A stretch of 38,626 nt of DNA. Origin: an uncultured SAR116 cluster alpha proteobacterium (lineage in GTDB: Bacteria; Pseudomonadota; Alphaproteobacteria; Puniceispirillales; Marisalimonadaceae). The DNA lies in the NCBI GenBank assembly GCA_902528415.1, contig CABZSR010000014.1, positions 1 through 38,626 of the forward strand, in the 5' to 3' direction. A model generated the notes under the pieces. That model ran no database searches and was not told the origin of the DNA. It saw nothing but the letters and a program-made list of their open reading frames with translations. The translations under genes were made by a program, and so were the position numbers. Shown here one piece after another: positions 1 through 7,862 of this stretch. Position 1 is the first letter of the stretch, and every line of letters begins with the position of its first letter.

Positions 1-693
1 GGATATCTTAATTTTAAAAACAAAAATAACTTAATTGTTTTCGCAGATCCACTTGATGGTTCTAGTAATATCGACGTTAACGTATCCATAGGAACGATTT
101 TCTCAATAATGTCAAAAAATAATTTGCCTTTAGATAGTGCTTTTAGCCAAGAAGGCAAAAAACAAAAATCATCTGGATTTTTTGTTTATGGGCCACAAAC
201 AACTTTATTTATAACAGTAGGAATGGGTACAGCTCTTTTCGCCTTAGATGAAAGTAACAAGGTTTTTACATTAATACATGAAAAAATAATAATTCCTAAA
301 ACCACTTCTGAGTTTGCCATTAATAGTGCTTATAAAAGATTTTGGGATCCTCGTACTTCAAAATATATTCAAAATTGTCAGGAAGGAGATGAAGGCCCAA
401 GAAAAAAGAATTTTGGAATGAGATGGGTAGGATCTTTAGTTGCTGATGCAAGTAGAATTTTAATAAGGGGTGGAATATTTTTATATCCAGCTGATAGACG
501 AATCAATTACAAAGAAGGTAGGCTTCGTTTAACTTATGAAGCAAACCCAGTAGCTTTTTTAGTCGAACAGGCAGGCGGCAAAGCTATTAATGGAGAAGAT
601 AACATTTTAAATGTAAAAGTTAAAAATGTTCATCAGAGATCCCCCTTAATTTTTGGTTCTTCTGAAGAGGTTTTAGTATTTAAAAATTCCTAA
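1..693 (+). CDS. fbp: Fructose-1,6-bisphosphatase class I, C-terminal part (5' end outside window)
   Basis: Hydrolyses fructose-1,6-bisphosphate to fructose-6-phosphate in the cytoplasm (gluconeogenesis). Frame 1 is open from the first base, so the gene starts outside the window; the first in-frame ATG at 109 is internal. Codons 16-36 carry the class I metal-site signature, beginning ADPLDGSSNID, with the two metal-binding Asp residues. Further on are the RWVGSLVADASR stretch and, near the C-terminus, YEANPVAFLVEQAGG with the catalytic-site Glu. About 230 residues of the usual 330-340 are present. It is followed after about 100 bp by tkt, pgk, gap, rpe and gph, so it heads a sugar-phosphate block. 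Identification is firm; only the N-terminus is unknown. Confidence 0.95.
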   Translation, partial: GYLNFKNKNNLIVFADPLDGSSNIDVNVSIGTIFSIMSKNNLPLDSAFSQEGKKQKSSGFFVYGPQTTLFITVGMGTALFALDESNKVFTLIHEKIIIPKTTSEFAINSAYKRFWDPRTSKYIQNCQEGDEGPRKKNFGMRWVGSLVADASRILIRGGIFLYPADRRINYKEGRLRLTYEANPVAFLVEQAGGKAINGEDNILNVKVKNVHQRSPLIFGSSEEVLVFKNS

Positions 694-794
694 AAAATTT
701 TCAATAAATTTTTAAAACTTCTATGTAATCTTTTACATATAAGTGTTAAGAATAATTAATTTTATTTAATCTATTTTTCCTAGGGGTATATTTA

Positions 795-2783
795 ATGCAA
801 GGTCAATTACAATCGAAAGAAAAATTATCTATTCTAATGGCCAACGCAATTCGATTCTTATCTATGGATGCAGTACAAGCAGCAAATTCAGGACATCCTG
901 GAATGCCTATGGGAATGGCAGATGTTGCTACTGTATTATTTAAAGATTTCATAAATATTTATCCCAAAGAACCAGATTGGCCAGATCGAGATAGGTTTGT
1001 TTTATCTGCTGGACATGGATCTATGCTATTATACGCTCTTCATTACCTTTTGGGATATGAAGATATGTCAATAGAGAGTATCAAAAATTTCAGGCAGCTA
1101 AATTATAATACTGCCGGTCATCCTGAGTTTGGACACGCAAAAGGCATAGAAACAACAACTGGACCATTAGGACAAGGCTTAGCCACTGCCGTAGGTATGG
1201 CTTTAAGTGAAAAATTATTATCCTCTAAGTTTGGTTCAAATTTAGTAAATCATTTTACATATGTAATTGCTGGAGATGGTTGCCTTCAGGAAGGAATTAG
1301 TCACGAAGCTATTGAATTTTCAGGGCACTTAAAACTTTCAAAATTAGTAGTACTTTGGGATGATAATAATATTTCAATTGATGGTTCCACAAATCTATCC
1401 AACTCGGCCAACCAAATTTCTAGATTTAAGGCCTCAGGTTGGCATACCCAAGCAATAGATGGCCATAACCATAATGAGATTGAAAAAGCTCTCATTAACG
1501 CAAAAAAATCAAGAAAACCGTCACTTATTGCTTGTAAAACAACAATTGGATATGGTGCACCAAGTTTGGCTGGAACCTCCAAGACACATGGAGCACCTCT
1601 AGGTATAGATGAAATCAATGCTACGAGAAAAGCATTAGGTTGGGCAAATAAACCTTTTGAAATACCCACTAAAATCTTAAATGAATGGGAAAAAACTACA
1701 GCAAGGTCTCACGAGTTATTTAAAACTTGGACAAAAAAATTTGAAAATAGTCCCAAAAGGAATAGATTTGAGACATTTATAAATGGAACTATTTCAAAGT
1801 CCTACAATAAAAAAATTAACTCATTTATAAAACAGATGAAACAAGAAATGCCCAAGTTAGCTACTCGACAATCTAGCCAAAAAACTCTTGAAATTATAAA
1901 TCAAGCTATAGGTAATACAATTGGCGGTTCAGCAGATCTTACTGGATCAAATTTGACTAAAACAAGTAAAATGAAAACGGTTTCTTCTAGTAAAGCTTAT
2001 GGTGATTATATTCATTACGGAATTAGAGAGCATGCAATGGGATCTATAATGAATGGTATAGCTCTTCATAAAGGCTTCATACCGTATGGGGGAACTTTTT
2101 TAGTATTCAGTGATTATATGAGGTCATCTATTAGGCTTTCCGCATTAATGTCTTTGAAAGTTATTTATGTTTTAACTCATGATTCTATTGGACTTGGTGA
2201 AGATGGGCCAACTCATCAACCAATTGAGCATTTAGCTATATTAAGATCTACACCAAATCTAAATTTAATAAGACCAGCTGATACCGTTGAGACTGCTGAA
2301 GCTTGGGACATAGCACTTAAAACTAACGGTCCAACGGTTTTGGCTCTTTCAAGACAAGGATTAAAAGCTTTTCGTTGTGAAAAATCGTCTGAAAATAGAG
2401 TTTCCAGAGGTGGTTATCTAGTAAATGATATTTCTTCAAAAAGAGATCTAACTCTCATAGCTACTGGATCAGAGGTTGAATTGGCTATAGAGGCGTCTAA
2501 TTTGTTAAAACAAGACGGCATTAAAGTAGCGGTTGTTTCTCTTCCTTGTTGGGAATTATTTGACAAGCAAAATGATGACTATAAATTAAAAGTTTTAGGT
2601 AATACTCCTCGTATTGCTATTGAAGCAGCTTGTGAAATGGGATGGAGCAAATATATAGGAGAGAAAGGTATATTTATAGGTATGAGTAGTTTTGGAGCTT
2701 CAGGGCCAGCACCCGATCTTTATAAACACTTTGGTATTACTTCAGAAGCTATAGTAGAACAAGCAAGATCGTTTTTTAAATAA
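795..2783 (+). CDS. tkt: Transketolase
   Basis: ThDP- and Mg-dependent enzyme moving two-carbon ketol units between sugar phosphates in the non-oxidative pentose phosphate pathway. The 662-residue length is normal. Visible motifs in order: SGHPGMPMG at 32-40 (His34), GPLGQGLA at 123-130, the ThDP motif GDGCLQEG at 160-167 ending at Asn191, KTHGAPLG at 263-270, and GIREHAMG at 409-416, whose Glu412 is the cofactor-activating Glu. LGEDGPTHQP follows in the Pyr domain. ATG is preceded by an AGGGG-type ribosome site about 8 bases upstream. A roughly 100-bp gap separates it from fbp and 30 bp separates it from pgk, so co-transcription with the downstream genes is likely. Confidence 0.97.
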   Translation: MQGQLQSKEKLSILMANAIRFLSMDAVQAANSGHPGMPMGMADVATVLFKDFINIYPKEPDWPDRDRFVLSAGHGSMLLYALHYLLGYEDMSIESIKNFRQLNYNTAGHPEFGHAKGIETTTGPLGQGLATAVGMALSEKLLSSKFGSNLVNHFTYVIAGDGCLQEGISHEAIEFSGHLKLSKLVVLWDDNNISIDGSTNLSNSANQISRFKASGWHTQAIDGHNHNEIEKALINAKKSRKPSLIACKTTIGYGAPSLAGTSKTHGAPLGIDEINATRKALGWANKPFEIPTKILNEWEKTTARSHELFKTWTKKFENSPKRNRFETFINGTISKSYNKKINSFIKQMKQEMPKLATRQSSQKTLEIINQAIGNTIGGSADLTGSNLTKTSKMKTVSSSKAYGDYIHYGIREHAMGSIMNGIALHKGFIPYGGTFLVFSDYMRSSIRLSALMSLKVIYVLTHDSIGLGEDGPTHQPIEHLAILRSTPNLNLIRPADTVETAEAWDIALKTNGPTVLALSRQGLKAFRCEKSSENRVSRGGYLVNDISSKRDLTLIATGSEVELAIEASNLLKQDGIKVAVVSLPCWELFDKQNDDYKLKVLGNTPRIAIEAACEMGWSKYIGEKGIFIGMSSFGASGPAPDLYKHFGITSEAIVEQARSFFK

Positions 2784-2813
2784 AATCTAACTCAGATTAA
2801 GAAAATTATTAAA

Positions 2814-4016
2814 ATGACTTCTTCAATAAAAAGTATAATAAACGAAAACGTCCTTGATAAGACGGTATTGGTTCGAGCTGATTTAAATATACCTATGTCC
2901 AATGGAAATATTTCTGACCAGTCACGTGTCGAAAGAGTGATACCAACTATCAACTTTTTGAAATCGTCTGGAGCAAAAATAGTTATATGCAGTCATCTAG
3001 GAAGACCAAATGGTACGTATAATAAAAACTATACTTTAAAACCTCTAGTAAAGATTTTATCGAATATTTTAGAAACAAATGTTCGCTTTAGCAACTCTTG
3101 TTTAGGTCAAGATGCTCTAGATATTAAAAAAAGTTTAAAAGCAGGAGAAATTCTTTTACTTGAGAATGTTCGTTTTTATGAAGAAGAAATAAATAACAGT
3201 TTTAGCTTTGCAAAAAAACTATCTGAGGGTTGTGATTTATTTGTAAATGATGCTTTTTCTTGTTCTCATAGAGCGCATTCAAGTTTGCATGCCATTACAA
3301 ATTTTCTACCTTCATATTCAGGCAAATTGATGGATGAAGAAATAAAAGCCTTAACATCTGTCTTAAGTTCTCCAATAAAACCAGTAGCTGCCTTGGTTGG
3401 CGGTGCAAAAATTTCTACAAAAATAAATATTATTCAATACTTAATAACGAAGATGGATTATTTAATAATTGGTGGAGCAATGGCAAATACTTTTCTTGTA
3501 GCTGAGGGCTTGGATGTTGGAAAAAGTCTTTTTGAAAAAGATTCTGTAAATATTGCAAAGTCAATTTTGAAAGAAAGTAAAAAAATAAATTGTGAAATAA
3601 TACTGCCTATTGATGTAGTAGTTTCAAAATCTTTTGAAACAAATGGAAACACTAAGATCGTATCATCGAATATGATACCTTTAGATATGATGGCGCTTGA
3701 TGTTGGCCCAAAGACAATAAAAAAAATAACTTCTATTTTTAAAAATATTAAAACTTTATTGTGGAATGGTCCACTTGGTGCTTTTGAATTAGAACCTTTT
3801 GGTGAAGGTACTTTTTCATTGGCAAGACGGGCATCAAATTTAACTGCTAGTAACAATTTAATTACAGTAGCAGGTGGAGGCGATACATCCTCAGCTTTAA
3901 ATAAAGCAGGTGTCAGTGACACATTTACATATATTTCATCGGCTGGTGGCGCTTTTCTTGAGTGGTTAGAAGGTATAGAGTTGCCTGCAATATCGGTGTT
4001 GAGTAAAAACAAATAA
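2814..4016 (+). CDS. pgk: Phosphoglycerate kinase
   Basis: Interconverts 1,3-bisphosphoglycerate and ADP with 3-phosphoglycerate and ATP; in this gluconeogenic neighbourhood it may work mainly toward 1,3-bisphosphoglycerate. The 400 residues match the family length. Substrate-domain motifs are VLVRADLNIP at 18-27, a SHLGRPNG stretch, LLENVRFYEEE and DAFSCSHRAHSS. The nucleotide domain has VGGAKISTKI, LWNGPLGAFE and, near residue 355, AGGGDTSSA. No strong Shine-Dalgarno is visible before the ATG. It lies 30 bp after tkt and just before gap, the usual glycolytic neighbour. A 200-codon open frame on the opposite strand over its 3' half is a shadow of its codon usage. Confidence 0.97.
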   Translation: MTSSIKSIINENVLDKTVLVRADLNIPMSNGNISDQSRVERVIPTINFLKSSGAKIVICSHLGRPNGTYNKNYTLKPLVKILSNILETNVRFSNSCLGQDALDIKKSLKAGEILLLENVRFYEEEINNSFSFAKKLSEGCDLFVNDAFSCSHRAHSSLHAITNFLPSYSGKLMDEEIKALTSVLSSPIKPVAALVGGAKISTKINIIQYLITKMDYLIIGGAMANTFLVAEGLDVGKSLFEKDSVNIAKSILKESKKINCEIILPIDVVVSKSFETNGNTKIVSSNMIPLDMMALDVGPKTIKKITSIFKNIKTLLWNGPLGAFELEPFGEGTFSLARRASNLTASNNLITVAGGGDTSSALNKAGVSDTFTYISSAGGAFLEWLEGIELPAISVLSKNK

Positions 4017-4040
4017 TTATATTTTTTGAGAGGAAATAAA

Positions 4041-5048
4041 ATGTCAGTTAGAGTCTCCATTAATGGTTTTGGTAGAATTGGAAGGAATATTTTAAGAGCT
4101 ATAATAGAATCGGGTAGGGACGATATTAATGTCGTTGGAATTAACGATTTGGGTCCTGTTGAAACTAATGCTCATTTGTTAAGATATGATACAGTGCATG
4201 GAAGGTTTCCGGCTGATGTCAAAGTTAGTGGTGATACTATTGATGTAGGTACAGGGCCAATAAAAGTGACATCTATCAGAGATCCAAAAGACCTTCCTTG
4301 GAAACAACTTGATGTTGATATTGCAATGGAGTGTACTGGTATTTTTGCTAGCCGTGAAAAAGCTTCAATGCATCTAGTAGCTGGCGCAAAAAGAGTCTTA
4401 GTTTCAGCTCCAGCAACTGGAGCTGATTTAACTGTTGTCTATGGTGTAAATCATAATAAGTTAACTAAAGATCATCTAGTAGTGTCTAATGCTTCTTGTA
4501 CAACGAATTGTCTAGCTCCAGTTGCAATGGTCATTAACCAGGGGGTAGGAATTTCTAAAGGGTTTATGACTACAATTCATTCTTACACAGGTGATCAACC
4601 AACACTAGATACTATGCATTTAGATATGTATAGAGCAAGAGCCGCTGCAGGTAACATGATACCAACATCAACTGGAGCTGCTAAAGCAGTAGGTTTAGTT
4701 TTGCCAGAATTAAATGGAAAGTTAGATGGTGTCTCAATGAGAGTACCAACTCAAAATGTATCAGTTGTGGACTTTAAATTTAATGCTGTAAAATCCACCT
4801 CTGTAGATGAGATAAATAATCTTATTAAGAAAGCCACTAATAGTGAACTTAAAAATATTCTTGGATATACAGATGAACCTCTTGTATCAAGTGATTTTAA
4901 CCATGATTCAAGATCATCAGTTTTTCATATGGACCAGACAAAGGTGATGGATGGTTCATTTGTAAGAGTTTTAAGCTGGTACGATAATGAATGGGGTTTT
5001 TCTAATAGAATGTCAGATACAGCTGTGGCTATGAGCAAAACAATCTAG
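4041..5048 (+). CDS. gap: Glyceraldehyde-3-phosphate dehydrogenase, type I
   Basis: Phosphorylating, reversible GAPDH, 335 residues from the chosen start. The Rossmann motif INGFGRIGRN sits at 7-16, the catalytic Cys153 in SNASCTTNCLAP, the base His180 in TTIHSYTGDQ, and the C-terminal WYDNEWGFSNRM is intact. ATG at 4041 is preferred over an in-frame TTG at 4026 because GAGAGGA lies just upstream of the ATG and the protein then begins with the conserved VRVSINGFG. Asn35-Asp36 after strand two suggests NAD preference, but this cannot be settled by eye. It is 24 bp after pgk and 39 bp before rpe. Confidence 0.97.
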   Translation: MSVRVSINGFGRIGRNILRAIIESGRDDINVVGINDLGPVETNAHLLRYDTVHGRFPADVKVSGDTIDVGTGPIKVTSIRDPKDLPWKQLDVDIAMECTGIFASREKASMHLVAGAKRVLVSAPATGADLTVVYGVNHNKLTKDHLVVSNASCTTNCLAPVAMVINQGVGISKGFMTTIHSYTGDQPTLDTMHLDMYRARAAAGNMIPTSTGAAKAVGLVLPELNGKLDGVSMRVPTQNVSVVDFKFNAVKSTSVDEINNLIKKATNSELKNILGYTDEPLVSSDFNHDSRSSVFHMDQTKVMDGSFVRVLSWYDNEWGFSNRMSDTAVAMSKTI

Positions 5049-5087
5049 TTTGTTGTTACTATACTATTTTTGAAGGAAATAAATTAA

Positions 5088-5747
5088 ATGAAAGAAGTTA
5101 TTATTGCGCCTTCAATATTATCTGCTGATTTTGGTTCATTAGCAAATGATGTTAAATTGGTTGATGAAGCTGGTGCTGATTGGATACACTTGGATGTAAT
5201 GGATGGCCATTTTGTACCAAACCTTACTTTTGGTCCTCCAATTATTAAATCGATAAGACCATATACTGAAAAACCTTTTGATGCACATCTCATGGTTACA
5301 AACCCTGATGATTTATTAGAAGAATATGTAGCTGCTGGCGTTAACATGATTACTGTCCATAAAGAAGTTACTCCACATCTTGATAGAACTCTAACTAGAA
5401 TAAGAAATTTAGGTTGTAAGGCTGGAGTTTCTATAAATCCAGGGACATCTCTTTCTGGATTGGAATTCTTGTTAGAAAAACTTGATTTAATACTTATTAT
5501 GAGTGTTAACCCTGGATTTGGTGGACAATCATTTATAAATTCTTCAATAGATAAAATTATAGCTGTTAGGGACCTGGTTTCATGTAAACCTATAAATATT
5601 CAAGTTGATGGAGGCATAAACAAAGAAATTGCACCTCATGTTATTAAAGCAGGCGCTAATGTATTAGTTGCTGGATCTGCTATTTTTTCAGGGTCTGATC
5701 TTATAAGCTATCGAAAAAATATTGCTTCACTTCGGTATATAATATAA
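5088..5747 (+). CDS. rpe: Ribulose-phosphate 3-epimerase
   Basis: Interconverts ribulose-5-phosphate and xylulose-5-phosphate, feeding transketolase, whose gene is upstream. TIM-barrel protein of 219 residues. Metal ligands typical of the family are visible: His34 and Asp36 in HLDVMDGHFVPN, His67 in DAHLMV, and Asp174 in IQVDGGIN. The flexible loop MSVNPGFGGQSF is at 138-149 and the phosphate-binding VAGSAIF near the end. The start has an AAGGAAAT ribosome site. gph begins 3 bases after the stop, the same rpe-gph pairing seen in many proteobacteria, implying translational coupling. Confidence 0.97.
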   Translation: MKEVIIAPSILSADFGSLANDVKLVDEAGADWIHLDVMDGHFVPNLTFGPPIIKSIRPYTEKPFDAHLMVTNPDDLLEEYVAAGVNMITVHKEVTPHLDRTLTRIRNLGCKAGVSINPGTSLSGLEFLLEKLDLILIMSVNPGFGGQSFINSSIDKIIAVRDLVSCKPINIQVDGGINKEIAPHVIKAGANVLVAGSAIFSGSDLISYRKNIASLRYII

Positions 5748-5750
5748 ATT

Positions 5751-6428
5751 ATGGGGTATCTTAATTATAACATAATTTTTGATTTAGATGGGACTTTAGT
5801 TCATTCAGTTCCGGATATGCATAATGCAATAAATAAAACTTTAACCCAATATAAATTAGCAAATATATCAGAACAAAAGCTACAAACTTTTGTAGGAGAA
5901 GGAATGTTGTCTTTATCAAAAAAAGTAGTAGATTATTGTGGAGGCAATGAAGAGTTGTATGAAACCGTCTTTAAGAGTTATAGACAGAATTATTCGATTG
6001 AGCCTTATAAATATAGTACTCTAATGCCCGGCGTAATGAACGCTCTTAATTACTTTTATGACCAAGAAATTCCGATGGGAATATGCACTAATAAAAGACA
6101 ATTTGTTACTGAAAAACTAATTAAACAGATGAGTTTAGACAAATTTTTTGACGTTGTCATTGGAGCACAAGATAATATACCACTGAAGCCAAAACCTGAC
6201 ATGATTCAGTTAACAATTAATCAATTTAATTCAATCAAGGGCTCTTTTTTTATGGTAGGTGACACTTCTAATGATATAGATGCTGCTAAATCTGCAAATA
6301 TTAAGTCTATTGCCGTTAATGGAGGTTATACACACGTTGATATAAATTCTCTAGGTGCAGATTATACTTTAGACACAATGGAAGATATTATTGATCTTTT
6401 TAGGTCATTTAAATTGGGTCCCAACTAA
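5751..6428 (+). CDS. gph: HAD-family phosphoglycolate phosphatase-like hydrolase
   Basis: Predicted to remove phosphate from 2-phosphoglycolate or a similar small phosphate ester. HAD motif I is FDLDGTLVHS with Asp11 nucleophile and Asp13; motif II is the Thr in GICTNKRQF; motif III is the Lys in PLKPKPDM; motif IV is GDTSNDIDAAK. A helical cap domain fills residues about 18-85, as in Gph. The 225-residue length fits. It starts 3 bases after rpe. Its last 20 bases overlap the 3' end of the opposite-strand SDR gene. HAD substrate specificity is not readable from motifs; the rpe neighbourhood is the main support for the name. Confidence 0.85.
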   Translation: MGYLNYNIIFDLDGTLVHSVPDMHNAINKTLTQYKLANISEQKLQTFVGEGMLSLSKKVVDYCGGNEELYETVFKSYRQNYSIEPYKYSTLMPGVMNALNYFYDQEIPMGICTNKRQFVTEKLIKQMSLDKFFDVVIGAQDNIPLKPKPDMIQLTINQFNSIKGSFFMVGDTSNDIDAAKSANIKSIAVNGGYTHVDINSLGADYTLDTMEDIIDLFRSFKLGPN

Positions 6429-7329
6429 AGACATCACCACTCCTATCATTAGGTGTCATTGAACATCTAAGTGACGGATAAGCCCTCTCAGCTATTTTAT
6501 GAGGGGTCCAGCCTGAATCAGAGTGGACACTTTTTATAGGTCTGTTTTGATTATATATAAAAAGTTCATTTAATCTTGTACTGAAAATTTGTCCAGTAAC
6601 TTCTTTTGCAGCAGCGGATGCTAAGAAAACAGCTAAAGGAGCATTCTTTTCAGGAGTCATTTTTTTAAGCCTTTCGACTCTTTCTTTTTCAGCCTCTGTA
6701 GTTGAAGGAATTGAGTTTGTCATTCTGCTCCAAGCAAACGGAGCAATACAATTTGATTTGACATTGTATCTATTCATATCTAATGCAATAGATTTTGATA
6801 ACCCAACAATACCTAGTTTAGCAGCTGAATAATTAGCTTGGCCAAAATTACCAATTAAACCAGATGTACTAGTCATATGAACATATGAGCCTGAATTTTG
6901 CTCACGGAAATAAGGAGCAGCCGCTCGGCTTACGTAAAAACCACCATTTAAATGTACGTTAATAACATTTTCCCAGTCAGATGGTTCCATTTTATGAAAA
7001 ATTGTATCTCTTAAAATACCTGCGTTGTTAATAACAATATCAATTTTGCCAAATGTATCTATTGCCTTTTTAATAATCAATTGAGCACTTTCCCAATTAG
7101 AAACACTCTCGTTACTAATAACTGCTTTACCTCCCTTTTGTGTAATTAACCCAGTAGTCTCTTCAGCGGGAGAATTTGAACCACCCTCACCATTCAATGA
7201 AACTCCTATATCATTTACAACTATAGATGTTCCCTCTGCAGCTAGTGCTAAAGCTATTTCTCTTCCGATACCTCCACCTGCACCAGTTACAATAGCTACT
7301 TTATCCTTAAGTTCTAAATCAATACTCAT
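6409..7329 (-). CDS. SDR-family dehydrogenase, MFE-2/17-beta-HSD4-like
   Basis: NAD(P)-dependent short-chain dehydrogenase of 306 residues. The dinucleotide motif TGAGGGIG is at 15-22, NNAG at 101-104, catalytic Ser154 in MTSTSG, and Tyr167/Lys171 in YSAAK. The VVND at 37-40 followed by a Gly/Ser-rich insertion (44-54) and the C-terminal extension after residue 250 resemble the 3-hydroxyacyl-CoA dehydrogenase domain of peroxisomal-type multifunctional enzyme 2, pointing to acyl-CoA beta-oxidation. That substrate is inferred. An AGGAA ribosome site lies about 7 bases before the ATG. The 3' end overlaps gph by 20 bp on the other strand. Confidence 0.85.
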   Translation of the reverse strand: MSIDLELKDKVAIVTGAGGGIGREIALALAAEGTSIVVNDIGVSLNGEGGSNSPAEETTGLITQKGGKAVISNESVSNWESAQLIIKKAIDTFGKIDIVINNAGILRDTIFHKMEPSDWENVINVHLNGGFYVSRAAAPYFREQNSGSYVHMTSTSGLIGNFGQANYSAAKLGIVGLSKSIALDMNRYNVKSNCIAPFAWSRMTNSIPSTTEAEKERVERLKKMTPEKNAPLAVFLASAAAKEVTGQIFSTRLNELFIYNQNRPIKSVHSDSGWTPHKIAERAYPSLRCSMTPNDRSGDVFSWDPI

Positions 7330-7409
7330 AAGTTAATTCCTAAATAATTAAATATTTATAATATTGATTTTTAGTTATCAAGTCACCAAAATTATTTTGA
7401 ATAACCTTA

Positions 7410-7438
7410 TTGTTGATAATAACGATTAATATGATATT
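7410..7438 (+). promoter_or_regulatory. Possible sigma70-type promoter of tRNA-Arg
   Basis: TTGTTG at 7410-7415, a 17-base spacer and GATATT at 7433-7438 would start transcription about 7 bases before the tRNA. The match to consensus is only partial (4 of 6 in the -10 box), and AT-rich sequence yields such matches by chance. The candidate -10 box lies inside the palindrome at 7426-7440. Confidence 0.3.
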
Positions 7439-7440
7439 AA
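7426..7440. repeat. 15-bp palindrome, copy 1 (TTAATATGATATTAA)
   Basis: Perfect dyad of 7-base arms around a central G. It lies 11 bases upstream of tRNA-Arg and overlaps the candidate -10 box. The same sequence on the other strand occurs at 7725-7739. It may be an operator or a chance product of AT-rich DNA. Confidence 0.5.
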
Positions 7441-7451
7441 ATTAATAAATT

Positions 7452-7528
7452 GGCCTCGTAGCTCATCTGGATAGAGCGCAAGATTCCTAATCTTGAGGTA
7501 ACAGGTTCGAGTCCTGTCGAGGTCGCCA
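7452..7528 (+). tRNA. tRNA-Arg, anticodon CCT
   Basis: Complete cloverleaf of 77 bases including an encoded CCA. The acceptor arm GGCCTCG pairs with CGAGGTC at 7518-7524 (one G-T). The D arm is GCTC/GAGC, the anticodon stem CAAGA/TCTTG around loop TTCCTAA giving anticodon CCT (reads AGG), and the T arm ACAGG/CCTGT with loop TTCGAGT. The discriminator base is G7525. It stands alone between the SDR gene and the AT-rich accessory block; tRNA-Arg genes are common phage or island integration points. Confidence 0.97.
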
Positions 7529-7862
7529 TTTTACAAATATTTTAATTAGAAAATTTATCTAAACTTTATTTCTCTTATAAAAATGTTATTTTCAACTTTT
7601 AAAATAGAAAGTTTCCATCAAATTTATTTATTATAATTAAGTTGGGATTAAAATGGAAATTCTAATTTAGATATCTATAAATTGTTATGTAACTATTTTA
7701 CTTTAACAAAAAATTAATAATTACTTAATATCATATTAAAATTTCTATTTTAATCAAAACTATATTAGATACTTGTCGAGGGCACTAATAAATACATAAG
7801 TTGATTTAATTATAAATCTGAATAAAAAATATTGATATTTTAATAATATACAAGGTCATTAA
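7529..7862. other. Gene-free AT-rich stretch (334 bp) between tRNA-Arg and the CotH/VTC block
   Basis: No open frame of useful length was seen on either strand. It holds the second 15-bp palindrome (7725-7739), a 12-base inverted repeat (TTAAAATAGAAA at 7599-7610 against its complement at 7742-7753), and at 7772-7787 a degenerate copy (12 of 16 bases, including TGTCGAGG) of the tRNA-Arg 3' end. An AAGGT ribosome site for the next gene lies at its right end. The promoter of the accessory operon is probably here, but no convincing boxes stand out. Confidence 0.6.
7725..7739. repeat. 15-bp palindrome, copy 2 (TTAATATCATATTAA)
   Basis: Exact reverse complement of the palindrome at 7426-7440, with 7-base arms around a central C. 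It lies about 125 bp upstream of the first gene of the accessory block, so the pair brackets tRNA-Arg at roughly 300-bp spacing. Confidence 0.5.

Noticed and set aside
1301-1669. Open frame of 122 codons on the minus strand over tkt
   Set aside because: Shadow of transketolase; no ribosome site and no domain.
3458-4060. Open frame of 200 codons on the minus strand over pgk
   Set aside because: Lies entirely against pgk with its intact motifs, shows no recognisable domain, and has the composition expected of an antisense shadow.
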